Below, piece by piece: positions 32,561 through 41,406 of a stretch of DNA of 44,693 nt. The DNA comes from Bacteroidota bacterium (GTDB lineage: Bacteria > Bacteroidota > Bacteroidia > Chitinophagales > Saprospiraceae), in assembly GCA_017858735.1 (NCBI GenBank), contig JAFMBH010000023.1:1-44693 (forward strand), in the 5' to 3' direction. Made by a program: the position numbers and the translations under genes. A model generated the notes under the pieces. The model did no database searches, had not been told where the DNA came from, and saw only the letters and a program-made list of their open reading frames with translations. Within the stretch, counting starts at the first letter, position 1. Every line of letters starts with the position of its first letter.

Positions 32561-35500
32561 TATTTTACTATGTATATTTTATCTCCTTTTGTGTGACTGC
32601 CAAATTCGGGTGCGTACATGCATTGAATCGTGGTCGTTCCAAGCAAGAAAGCACCCTCTGCGTTTACTTTTATAGGATAGTCAATGATGAAGGTACCCTT
32701 AGGTAAGAAATCTATAAAAAAATCTGTTCCCACATCGCTGCTACTTTCAAAATAATACAGGCCTTCTTTAAAGACATAACCCGATAAGACGCTTTCAGGT
32801 TCAAAGCCAGCGGCACGCTTATCATTCAAATGAATAAATTCCATATCCCTATCTACTTTCACTGTCAATCTAACCACCAGTTTATCTCCTATTTTCACTG
32901 TATTCTTAGTATCTACTAGGGAAAGAACCTCTCCTGAAGTCCCTACTTTCTTTACATAAAGAGCGCGCGAAACGGACAAAAAAGGAGAATTATATTCTTC
33001 TATTTGATTAATCTCCTTGTAATACTGCCAAAAAGCAGCACCCCACACTACATCTGACAAGTTATTTTCAATTTTTACAGATTTAATATCATTTGAAAGT
33101 TCCCCTTTTTTCCAATTCTTTTGAAAAAATCCTGTAGCGGCCTCTGAGCTTTTCATGGCCAAATCAATAGATTCCGTCATTTCTTTATTTAGCTTAGGAT
33201 CGAAAGAAATACTAACGGGATAGGGTTCACCCACAGCTAACTTTTCATTTCCTCCGCCCAATAACGCATAAACAGCGTCGGCAGTTTCTTTGGTGGTGGA
33301 CCAACTATTTGTTTGTTTATTTAATAATAAGGCCAGTTTAAGTTCCGCTAAATGTTGATTCATAAATCCAGTTTCTGAGAAAGCTTCGATGAGCAACGCT
33401 TGAATTTCGACTTGATTTTCATACCATCGAAAGCCATTTTTCATTTTCCAGTACATGCCTAAATCTTTAGATTTAATGGCCCGGTCATTTAAGCTGTTTA
33501 TCACTTTTTTTGCCATATCCATCTCACCGTTTCTATACCAGAAAAGTGCCAGTTGACCTTGTTGTAAAAGACTCATAGTCAACCATTTTTTCTTTGCAAG
33601 GGCATCAAAATAGGCTAATGCTTCCTTAACCTGACTATTTACAATCCTGTCTTTAAAGAAACTCTGCGTATATAAATAATGAATAATAATATCTGATAAA
33701 ACGACTTCGTCGGCTTTAGTTTTTATAATATCCCGATAATAATTTAGCATCTGATCGTCACAAAATTGATTTGCGTTGTCAATGAAACGCTGGGGATTAT
33801 TTGGATCTAACAATCCTAATTTTTTTAATTTTCCCCATCCTCCTAAAATATACTGGGTGATATACCAATGACCATTGCCTCCAGGAAACCAGGACCAGCT
33901 ACCATTGGACAATTGCCTGTCTGCCAATAATTTACTCAAAGCATTTACCTGCTTCGTCATTTTAGACACATCCAGTAATTCAGCTATTTTAAGTCGTTGT
34001 TCCCGCTCACTTTTCGCTTCGTCAACCCAGGGAGTCTCCTTTAATAAGGCCGATTTCAAGGACTCATTTTTGTCAAGTTTAGCAGCTAAAGACCCTGAAT
34101 TTTTCCATTCGTCTAAAACATTTGAAATGGTCGGATATTGAGATAACAAGTGAGTACCCAAAACATTGGCATAAAGTTTATTGAATAATTGTTCATTACC
34201 GTCATAAGGGTTCTCCATAAGATAAGGTAACGATTTCAGGGCTATCCAAACTGGATGGGTGGTAATCTGTAAATCAAAATTTTCATTACCCAAATGATTC
34301 CCTTCGTTTTTATTTGGCCATTCAATATCTATTTTTTCGGATTTTCTTAATAGAAATGGTTTTGCTTCAGTAACTAATATTTGAGAAGGTAGTATAGGAA
34401 TCCATTCTTTTATAGCATCCCCAAAATCACCCGATGCAAATTTTATAAGCAGGTTCAGACTATTCAAACCAACTTTAGCTGGGATTTTAAATGGCAAAAA
34501 CGCGGGTACTGTTTTACCGGCTGGAACAGTTACAGAAATAAATTCATCATTAAAGCCAAGCTTCGTTGTCCAATCCTGACCCGTTTCACCATGAAAGGCT
34601 TTAAAAAAAACCTTTCCCGATATATCTTCATTGGTGGTATTTGTCAGCGTAACAGCATATTTAATTTCGTCACCTTCTCTTAAGAACCTTGGCGCATTGG
34701 TCTGTAGCATAACGGGTAACGTTGAAACAATGTATTTTTCAGTATAGCCGAAAGCGATATCTGAACGGTGCGCTAAGAGCATAAATTTCCATCGGGTCAG
34801 CGCGTCATTCATGGTAAATGAAAGCTTAATATTTCCAAGACTATCAGACTTAAGTTCCGGCATAAAAAACAGCGATTCTGAAAAATCATTCCGGATCATC
34901 GGCCCCTCTTCTGAATTATTCATTTCCATCGTTTCCTCCGACAAATTGATATTATCATTTTCTATCATCCCCTCGTTTGGTATTGCCGATTCAGAAAAAG
35001 TCTGCATGGCCATTGCAGGCATAGACATGTGTCTTTTGTTCAATCCTCTTAAATAATTGTTTTCCTGAAAAAAAGAAAAATTATTTAACGTAGGATAATA
35101 TTTATTAATCGTTTTGAATCTTAATTTTTTAAGTTGAAATGATACGTAAATGTCTCTTAAAACGGGTTGAGGTACAACCCAGTAAGATGGTAAATAATTA
35201 CTTTTTTCAAAACCATTAAAGAACCATTCGTGGGGTATAAAAGATTCTAATGAAGCATCAAAAAGAGTTGCTACCGCTTCAACTGGCCATTTTTCACCTT
35301 TCTCCGAAGATATATTGAGTTCCCAATGAACTTTTTCACCCGGCGATACTATTTCCTTCGTCCGTTGATAAGTTACTTTTAATTTTTCCTCAGGAATGAC
35401 CACTTTTATGATCTTATAAATAAAAATGGGTTCATTCTGAAAGTAGGCCATTATTTCCAATTTACCTAAACCAGCCTGCTCTTCAGCTATTGGAATTTTC

Positions 35501-38500
35501 AAGCGATTTACCTTCTCTACATTCACCCATTCTTTGTATATTTTTTCACCCAAAGTAAAGGAAACAAGGACCTTTTTAATTTCATTTGCCGCAGCAATCT
35601 TGAAATCAAGCGTGTCTGTTAAATTATAAATATCCTTCGCTAAATGAATATCCAGCCATTTGGGTGTTGCAATTCTAACTAATTCTGAATCAAATAAATA
35701 GAATAAATTTTGATCTATTTTTGTATTTACATTGGTCGATCCATCCTTCCATTTTATTTTTACTGCATAATAACCCGATTCAAGATTCGTCATGGGTATT
35801 TCCAACTTTTTCTCCCCGTCCACAAGAAGATTATCCTCATAGATAGTCTGTATTACTTCAAGAGAATCTAAATTATCTTCGTTAAAACAAGGGGTGTAAG
35901 GAAACAGTCGAATATAATCATCCCTTTTCATTGAGGGTAAATCAGGAAAAGGCCATTTTCTTTGGACAAAATGTTGCCTGGGTGCTTTTAATTTGACCAG
36001 GGAAATATTTACATCGCCAGATACCTTGTCCCCATTCCAATCGGTTAAAAAAAGAGACCAATCTAGCGTGCCCTTTTGTTTATCCCAATTTTCGGGTATC
36101 TCAACATCCAGCTTAACCTTTGAGTAACCAATATTAAAAGTAAGGGTCTTTTGTTGTATTTCACCAGACGGAGAAGTTACTGTAACCTTTACTTCAAACT
36201 GAAAAGCAGGTCGTTTATCTTGCCCGATAGAAATATCTGTCTGAGCAAAAAAAGGAATAATAAACGTTCCGTTTTCGTTGGTTATACCTTCACCTGACGC
36301 CAAAAAACTACCAGCATCTCGGGTATAGAACCGACGCATTGACCGCCAGTTATACGGAAACGATTTCCTATAAATTTCCCATTTTACTATGGCATTTTCA
36401 ATCGATTTTCCATTAAAAAAGGCAGCATGTCCTTTAACTTCTAAAGAATCGCCGAGTATTCCAACGGGAGCTTTTTCAAATATTATCTCAAACTGCGGAC
36501 GCTTATATTCTTCTACCTGAATACTTTCCCTGTTACCACCATGGGAACTAACCAGGGTATAATTTCCCTTTACAAGGTTCAAAGGAATGTCAAAACGGCC
36601 GTTGAGTGAACCCATCTCATTAGACAGCAGGGTATTTTGGACTAACAAACTACCATTTGGATCAAAGAAAGAAATGGTTACCTCCCTATTTTCAGAAACT
36701 TTTGGTTTTTCAATGCCATTGCGCTCCATTAAAATGGCTTTCCAAAAAATGGTTTGTCCCGGTCTGTAAATCTTCCTGTCAGGAAAAATATTTGATTTTA
36801 AAACCGTTGTTAATTCTTCCCTATACCTTTCCCCAATATAAAAATTCTCCTCTGTCAGTAAGGTATCTTCCCCATTGGTTATTTTGAAGTTAAAAGAACC
36901 CTGGGGCAAAGAATATGAAAGAAAACCTTGGTCATCACTCTCTTTCCATGTTTCTTTAAAGGTAATGACAGGCGCATTGGGCGAAAAATAACCTGTCCTC
37001 ACGGGGATTGCCAAAACAGTGGTACCTCCTTTAGGTTCCGTCGATTTTTTATCGAAAAATTGAAATGCTACCTTTTCAAATCCCTCATTATTAACAAAAT
37101 AGCCAATGTTTGATATTTGAAAAGATAAAAAGGAATACTTTGTTTCATCGCTTTTAAACACATACAAGTAATGACCTACAGGGAGTCCCTCCAAAGGAAT
37201 TTCAGTCACATGTTGCTGATAATCAATAGAGGTGGGCAGAACTATTACAGACTCTTTTTCAGGCCTTTTATTCTTTAAAAACAATTGAATGTCCTTCTCT
37301 ATATACAATAATTTACTTTGCTGGAAGATTGAAAAAGAAACAGGAACGACCCCTCCTTTAAATGACTGGATATTTTGAAAAGTAACTTTTAATAAAATGG
37401 GCTGGTTAGGTAACCCGTTGTCTTCTATAGTTAATGATAAATTTTTTACCCTGATACTTTGCAATAATTCGTTACATTTATACGCCCCGAAGGTTTTAGG
37501 ATATTTTTTAATTGCTTGTTCACATAAAGCCACCGATTCGTTTAATAATTTTTGTTTGTACTTTTCATTGGCTAACAAATAATAAGTTTCAGCCGTAGTA
37601 GCCTGGACAGGGAACTTTGCTATTAAATGTTCTAATTCCTTACGCAATAAAACGTCTTTCTCATCATAAATCAAATTTCGATGGACAAATAATAAACGTT
37701 GACGATCAAAATCAATTAAAATGGTAGGATCTTTATCTAAACGATGAAAAGTTAAAACCTCCTGAAATAATAAAAGAGCTTTTCTGACAAAAGAGTTAGC
37801 ATCTGCCCTTGAAAAATCAATATTTATAAAAGTTTCTAAAGAGGATAAAGAGGCAGCATTTTGCAAATAGAAAACATCATCTGGCTTTATTAATCTACTC
37901 TCCTGAGTAGTGAAATATTGCGTGGCACGAAAGACCAGAAAATCATAAAGGGTTTTTAAAAAATAAGTCTCTTTTGCCGGATTCAAAAAAAGTCCGTCTA
38001 TTATTTTTAGTTCAAAATTTTTAGCATCAGGAAATGAAACACTTTTAAAATAATGCTCAGAAATTACATCTTCAAAATGTCTGATGGACCATAATTTAAG
38101 GTCATCGGGTCTTTCGCCCTCTACCTCTTTACGATCCATCAATGACCAGGATTCCCTTTGTAAATAATTTGCATAAAGTTCTGCTAAAATACTGTGAATG
38201 ATAGCATTTTCGGGAAACTCAATGCTAAGAAGTTCTTTCTCTAACCTTTTAATTCCAAGGATATTTCCATTCTCGTCCAACTCATTTGAATAATTAACCT
38301 TATATAGTAAAGACTTAATAAATTGCTCCGTTTCTTTATTTTCCTTTGCCAGATTATAAATAATGTCCACCTTAGCCGATGCTTCTCTATACAATCCATT
38401 TTGATGGAGAGAATCTACTGTTTTCCATAGTTGACTGTAATTCATTGAAGGTGTTTTTTCAAATTCATGAATAGAGATTTCAACATTGGAAGTTGAAGCC

Positions 38501-38553
38501 CATCCGACCATTGGAAGTATAAATAAAAATGCTTTGAGAACAATACATTTCAT
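32560..38553 (-). CDS. Alpha-2-macroglobulin family protein lacking the thioester cysteine
   Basis: A 1997-residue exported protein with an N-terminal signal peptide (about 19 residues, GWAST end). A helical, repeat-like region (to about 390) is followed by macroglobulin beta domains, including the MG2 type (KIYRPGQTIFWKAILMERNG), an A2M core (LGNIKLSFTMNDALTRWKFM near 1310) and the helical thioester-type domain (from about 1430, including GSWSWFPGG). The thioester consensus PYxCxEQ reads PYDGNEQ (residues 1449-1455), so covalent trapping is not expected. Bacterial relatives guard the periplasm against proteases. The stop overlaps the DUF697/SHOCT gene start by one base. Role here is inferred from the fold. 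Confidence 0.9.
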   Translation of the reverse strand: MKCIVLKAFLFILPMVGWASTSNVEISIHEFEKTPSMNYSQLWKTVDSLHQNGLYREASAKVDIIYNLAKENKETEQFIKSLLYKVNYSNELDENGNILGIKRLEKELLSIEFPENAIIHSILAELYANYLQRESWSLMDRKEVEGERPDDLKLWSIRHFEDVISEHYFKSVSFPDAKNFELKIIDGLFLNPAKETYFLKTLYDFLVFRATQYFTTQESRLIKPDDVFYLQNAASLSSLETFINIDFSRADANSFVRKALLLFQEVLTFHRLDKDPTILIDFDRQRLLFVHRNLIYDEKDVLLRKELEHLIAKFPVQATTAETYYLLANEKYKQKLLNESVALCEQAIKKYPKTFGAYKCNELLQSIRVKNLSLTIEDNGLPNQPILLKVTFQNIQSFKGGVVPVSFSIFQQSKLLYIEKDIQLFLKNKRPEKESVIVLPTSIDYQQHVTEIPLEGLPVGHYLYVFKSDETKYSFLSFQISNIGYFVNNEGFEKVAFQFFDKKSTEPKGGTTVLAIPVRTGYFSPNAPVITFKETWKESDDQGFLSYSLPQGSFNFKITNGEDTLLTEENFYIGERYREELTTVLKSNIFPDRKIYRPGQTIFWKAILMERNGIEKPKVSENREVTISFFDPNGSLLVQNTLLSNEMGSLNGRFDIPLNLVKGNYTLVSSHGGNRESIQVEEYKRPQFEIIFEKAPVGILGDSLEVKGHAAFFNGKSIENAIVKWEIYRKSFPYNWRSMRRFYTRDAGSFLASGEGITNENGTFIIPFFAQTDISIGQDKRPAFQFEVKVTVTSPSGEIQQKTLTFNIGYSKVKLDVEIPENWDKQKGTLDWSLFLTDWNGDKVSGDVNISLVKLKAPRQHFVQRKWPFPDLPSMKRDDYIRLFPYTPCFNEDNLDSLEVIQTIYEDNLLVDGEKKLEIPMTNLESGYYAVKIKWKDGSTNVNTKIDQNLFYLFDSELVRIATPKWLDIHLAKDIYNLTDTLDFKIAAANEIKKVLVSFTLGEKIYKEWVNVEKVNRLKIPIAEEQAGLGKLEIMAYFQNEPIFIYKIIKVVIPEEKLKVTYQRTKEIVSPGEKVHWELNISSEKGEKWPVEAVATLFDASLESFIPHEWFFNGFEKSNYLPSYWVVPQPVLRDIYVSFQLKKLRFKTINKYYPTLNNFSFFQENNYLRGLNKRHMSMPAMAMQTFSESAIPNEGMIENDNINLSEETMEMNNSEEGPMIRNDFSESLFFMPELKSDSLGNIKLSFTMNDALTRWKFMLLAHRSDIAFGYTEKYIVSTLPVMLQTNAPRFLREGDEIKYAVTLTNTTNEDISGKVFFKAFHGETGQDWTTKLGFNDEFISVTVPAGKTVPAFLPFKIPAKVGLNSLNLLIKFASGDFGDAIKEWIPILPSQILVTEAKPFLLRKSEKIDIEWPNKNEGNHLGNENFDLQITTHPVWIALKSLPYLMENPYDGNEQLFNKLYANVLGTHLLSQYPTISNVLDEWKNSGSLAAKLDKNESLKSALLKETPWVDEAKSEREQRLKIAELLDVSKMTKQVNALSKLLADRQLSNGSWSWFPGGNGHWYITQYILGGWGKLKKLGLLDPNNPQRFIDNANQFCDDQMLNYYRDIIKTKADEVVLSDIIIHYLYTQSFFKDRIVNSQVKEALAYFDALAKKKWLTMSLLQQGQLALFWYRNGEMDMAKKVINSLNDRAIKSKDLGMYWKMKNGFRWYENQVEIQALLIEAFSETGFMNQHLAELKLALLLNKQTNSWSTTKETADAVYALLGGGNEKLAVGEPYPVSISFDPKLNKEMTESIDLAMKSSEAATGFFQKNWKKGELSNDIKSVKIENNLSDVVWGAAFWQYYKEINQIEEYNSPFLSVSRALYVKKVGTSGEVLSLVDTKNTVKIGDKLVVRLTVKVDRDMEFIHLNDKRAAGFEPESVLSGYVFKEGLYYFESSSDVGTDFFIDFLPKGTFIIDYPIKVNAEGAFLLGTTTIQCMYAPEFGSHTKGDKIYIVK

Positions 38554-38604
38554 GGTAAATTTTTTATTACTTGAATTAAATGGATAACGACGAAAAGGTT
38601 TAGA

Positions 38605-39660
38605 TTATTTATTTTTAAACCTGTTGATGCTAACTTCTTTACTTAAAACCCCATTTTTATATAAAAATTCAACAAAATGATTCGCCCAATACGGCGCGAG
38701 GGAGGTTCCTTTTGTTCCTAACCCATTAAATATTAATAATCTGGAATGGACGGGATGACGACCAATGAGAGGCCTTCTATCTTTAACCGTAGGCCGAATA
38801 CCCACCAAATGTTTTAATATAGCGTACTCTTGATGAATCATTTTAGCCACCTCACTATGGAGCAAGATTTCCGAATCTTCATCGGGCAGGAAATGAGAAA
38901 ATTCCCATTTATTGGTGGCTCCTGCCCAAAGTACATTTTCAGAAAAAGGGGAAAGAAAAAATTTATGTTTTATGATAATATCGAGATGAACCTTATCTAT
39001 TTGCACTAAAAGCGCTTCGCCTTTAGCACCGTCTAATGGTAAAAATTTGAACCATGGATTTTGTAACATGAAATGTCCTTCACAAAAAATAATTTGTTCA
39101 GCCAAAATATCTCCGTATTGAACGCCATTTTCTGAAATTACCAAGGCCTGGTAATCGAATAATGCTTTGGTGTACACCCCCTTTTTAGTCCAATAATCCT
39201 CCGATTGCGTCAGAAAATCATGCCATTTAACCTGACCGCCACCAATGGTTTGACCATAACCGAGCGGTTCATTATTTATCCAGTCAAACGGGGTAACATC
39301 CACAAAATCAGCAATATAATGTTTCACTGAAGGATCTGCTGTTTTGGCAAGCCAATCATTTTGCTCTGATACTCCATGAAGGGACCTAAGAATAATTCGG
39401 GGAAAATAAAAATAGCTATTAAGCCTCTGTTCCCATTGAAAATATTTCTTTTCAGCGAAAGGTATTAAGGTATCTACCTGCCATGATTTTATAAAATACT
39501 TTCCGGTGATGGGGTTGATAATACCTGCCGCAACGGAGGAGGATTCACCCGATTGACGTTGATGAATAATATGGAAATCGAGGTGTTCATCTTCCAACGT
39601 ATGTGCCAAAACGGTACCAGCAATCCCTTGACCAACAATTAAATATTTTACTTTTTTCAT
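38605..39660 (-). CDS. DAO-type FAD-dependent oxidoreductase
   Basis: A 351-residue cytoplasmic flavoprotein. The dinucleotide motif YLIVGQGIAGTVLAHTL opens the protein, SVAAGIINPITGKYF follows near 50, and the C-terminal GIRPTVKDRRPLIGRHP and FNGLGTKGTSLAPYWA segments are typical of the glycine oxidase/MnmC-like DAO family common in Bacteroidota. It should oxidise an amine or amino acid with FAD, substrate unknown. A start five codons earlier (39675) is possible, but MKKVKYLIVG is the usual beginning. It stands 51 bases upstream of the macroglobulin gene on the same strand, with no visible functional tie. Confidence 0.83.
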   Translation of the reverse strand: MKKVKYLIVGQGIAGTVLAHTLEDEHLDFHIIHQRQSGESSSVAAGIINPITGKYFIKSWQVDTLIPFAEKKYFQWEQRLNSYFYFPRIILRSLHGVSEQNDWLAKTADPSVKHYIADFVDVTPFDWINNEPLGYGQTIGGGQVKWHDFLTQSEDYWTKKGVYTKALFDYQALVISENGVQYGDILAEQIIFCEGHFMLQNPWFKFLPLDGAKGEALLVQIDKVHLDIIIKHKFFLSPFSENVLWAGATNKWEFSHFLPDEDSEILLHSEVAKMIHQEYAILKHLVGIRPTVKDRRPLIGRHPVHSRLLIFNGLGTKGTSLAPYWANHFVEFLYKNGVLSKEVSINRFKNK

Positions 39661-39710
39661 GGAACAAAGGAACAAAAAAAAACCGCTATGGAAAAATCAA
39701 GCTACAACAG

Positions 39711-40457
39711 TTAAGGATTTATAGCAATGATTTGAAAGATAGGTTTTGCTTCAGAGGCATTTAATGTATTATTTATCCATATCTCCCCATTACCAATCAT
39801 AACACCTTGATAATTATTGAATAGATTGTGGGAAAAAGTTTTATTTAGTGTAGATTTAAAAGCAGTCGTAAAAATTTTATCGTACTGCGCTAAAAACTGA
39901 TTTTTATTCTTTAACACTACTGAAGATTTTTCAGAAATTCTGACCTTTAATGGATAGAAGAGGTTAGCAGCCAACCATATTTTATCGCCCTTTGCTACCG
40001 CTTTTTTCACATTGGCCACAAATTGTTCCACTGCTGCATCTGATCCTAAAACATGGGAATATCTTTTACCCTCTGTTCCCGTGGTAACCGATGACAATAC
40101 GGCTTTATATATACTTTTCACACCAGCAGTCATTTTTTGCCAGCTTACCTCCAGCATGTCCTGGTCATCGGTGAATATTTTACCTATTAATTCATCGGTG
40201 ATTTTTCCATTTAAAGAAGCTGTTAAATAAATTTCATTACCCTTTACATTGCCAGTCAAAAGCACTTTAGGTTCATTGGTTATGGAACAAAAACTGCCAA
40301 TAAGTTTTCCAGATTTTAGGGTATAGAAAGAAAGTTGAATACTTTTGTCGTCCATTTTGCCCGTAAAGTCGTACCACTGATTAAGTTCCAGATCCAGGGA
40401 AAAAGAAAAAACACTGGTTTGGACTAAAAGATAAGCAACTAAAAATATTTTTTTCAT
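39711..40457 (-). CDS. Unknown secreted protein, possible NTF2-like C-terminal domain
   Basis: A 248-residue protein not recognised as a named family. A signal peptide covers about the first 20 residues. Residues 25-130 are beta-rich (GKLIGSFCSI, VLLTGNVKGNEIYLTASL), and the second half has the helix-strand pattern FLAQYDKIFTTAFK then NYQGVMIGNGEIWINN, which resembles SnoaL/NTF2-like domains. No catalytic residues can be assigned. It has a perfect -7 octamer 22 bases upstream and stands 50 bases before the flavoprotein gene. The domain suggestion is tentative. Confidence 0.65.
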   Translation of the reverse strand: MKKIFLVAYLLVQTSVFSFSLDLELNQWYDFTGKMDDKSIQLSFYTLKSGKLIGSFCSITNEPKVLLTGNVKGNEIYLTASLNGKITDELIGKIFTDDQDMLEVSWQKMTAGVKSIYKAVLSSVTTGTEGKRYSHVLGSDAAVEQFVANVKKAVAKGDKIWLAANLFYPLKVRISEKSSVVLKNKNQFLAQYDKIFTTAFKSTLNKTFSHNLFNNYQGVMIGNGEIWINNTLNASEAKPIFQIIAINP

Positions 40458-40479
40458 AATGCTGGCGTTTTTATCTGTG

Positions 40480-40487
40480 CAAAAGTA
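40480..40487 (-). promoter_or_regulatory. -7 element for the unknown secreted protein gene
   Basis: The minus-strand octamer TACTTTTG matches TAnnTTTG exactly, 22 bases before the ATG, in the 67-base gap shared with the divergent lipoprotein gene. No TTG at 19-base spacing. Confidence 0.5.
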
Positions 40488-40524
40488 CCTTAATACACAC
40501 TAATATTGTAAAATTTTTTCTGTA

Positions 40525-41406
40525 ATGATATCATCAAAACACCCATTTGCCCATATTTATTTTTTATTGTTGCTAACATTTTCGTCCTGTTCTTTTTTAG
40601 ATCAAAACGAACCTACCCCCAGTTATCTATACATAAGCGAATTTCGTTTAAAAACCCAGGTGAATCAGGGAAGTATTTCAGAAAGGATAACTGATATCTG
40701 GTTATTTAACGATACTGAATTTTTAGGTATGTTCCCCTTGCCGGCAAAAATTCCGTTATTATTATATGGGGAACAAAATTTAACTATTCAAGCGGGCATA
40801 AAGGAAAATGGCATAGGAGCAACGCCTGAGAATTATCCATTTTTCAACTCAATCAAAGTAAAGGTTAATTTAACGTCATTAAAAACAGATACTTTGAAGC
40901 TGGAAACCAGCTATTTATCGACGTCGAAATTTCATTTTATAGAAAATTTTGAAAATAACACCTCTTTTTTTTCTTTTCTAGTCAGCGGATTACCCGAAAA
41001 CAGGGTCTTACCTTACAGCGACAACAATGTCTTTGAGGGTAAATTTTCCGGAAAAATTCAGGTATCCAAATCTGCGCCAATAGTAACCGTGGGGTCAAAC
41101 GCTAAGTATAAAAACACCTTTAATCCAGGTCAACCCGTTTATCTGGAGATGGATTATAAAGGAGAGGCACCTTGCATAATTGGCGTTCAATTTTATGATA
41201 CTGAAAATATCGAGGAAGCAGGTATTATTGTGCCTATTGCAGGATTTAAAGAATCGGCAGATTGGAAAAAGATATATTTTAACTTAGGAAGCACCCTTGC
41301 CTTAAGAAAATCGCTCTATTACAGAGTTATTTTTAATACCGCGTTACCAGAGGGAAAGGAGAGTGCCAGTGTTCATTTTGACAATATCAAACTAATTTCT
41401 TTTTAA
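40525..41406 (+). CDS. Unknown lipoprotein coupled to a sugar transferase gene
   Basis: A 293-residue predicted lipoprotein. A hydrophobic leader ends in TFSSCSF, a plausible lipobox with Cys22. The rest is beta-rich (repeated alternating hydrophobic stretches), with a late part (GKFSGKIQVSK, YLEMDYKGEAPCIIGVQFYD, SVHFDNIKLISF) that looks like a carbohydrate-binding jelly-roll, though no family can be named. The final base of its stop is the first base of the sugar transferase ATG, so the two are coupled. An envelope role related to polysaccharide is inference from that link. Confidence 0.7.
   Translation: MISSKHPFAHIYFLLLLTFSSCSFLDQNEPTPSYLYISEFRLKTQVNQGSISERITDIWLFNDTEFLGMFPLPAKIPLLLYGEQNLTIQAGIKENGIGATPENYPFFNSIKVKVNLTSLKTDTLKLETSYLSTSKFHFIENFENNTSFFSFLVSGLPENRVLPYSDNNVFEGKFSGKIQVSKSAPIVTVGSNAKYKNTFNPGQPVYLEMDYKGEAPCIIGVQFYDTENIEEAGIIVPIAGFKESADWKKIYFNLGSTLALRKSLYYRVIFNTALPEGKESASVHFDNIKLISF

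Noticed and set aside
36657-36887. Plus-strand frames opposite the macroglobulin gene
   Set aside because: Several short frames occur opposite this very long gene by chance; none resembles a known protein.
39671-39682. A-rich run before the flavoprotein gene as a slippage or frameshift site
   Set aside because: It is outside the coding region once the start at 39660 is used, so it has no effect on the protein.
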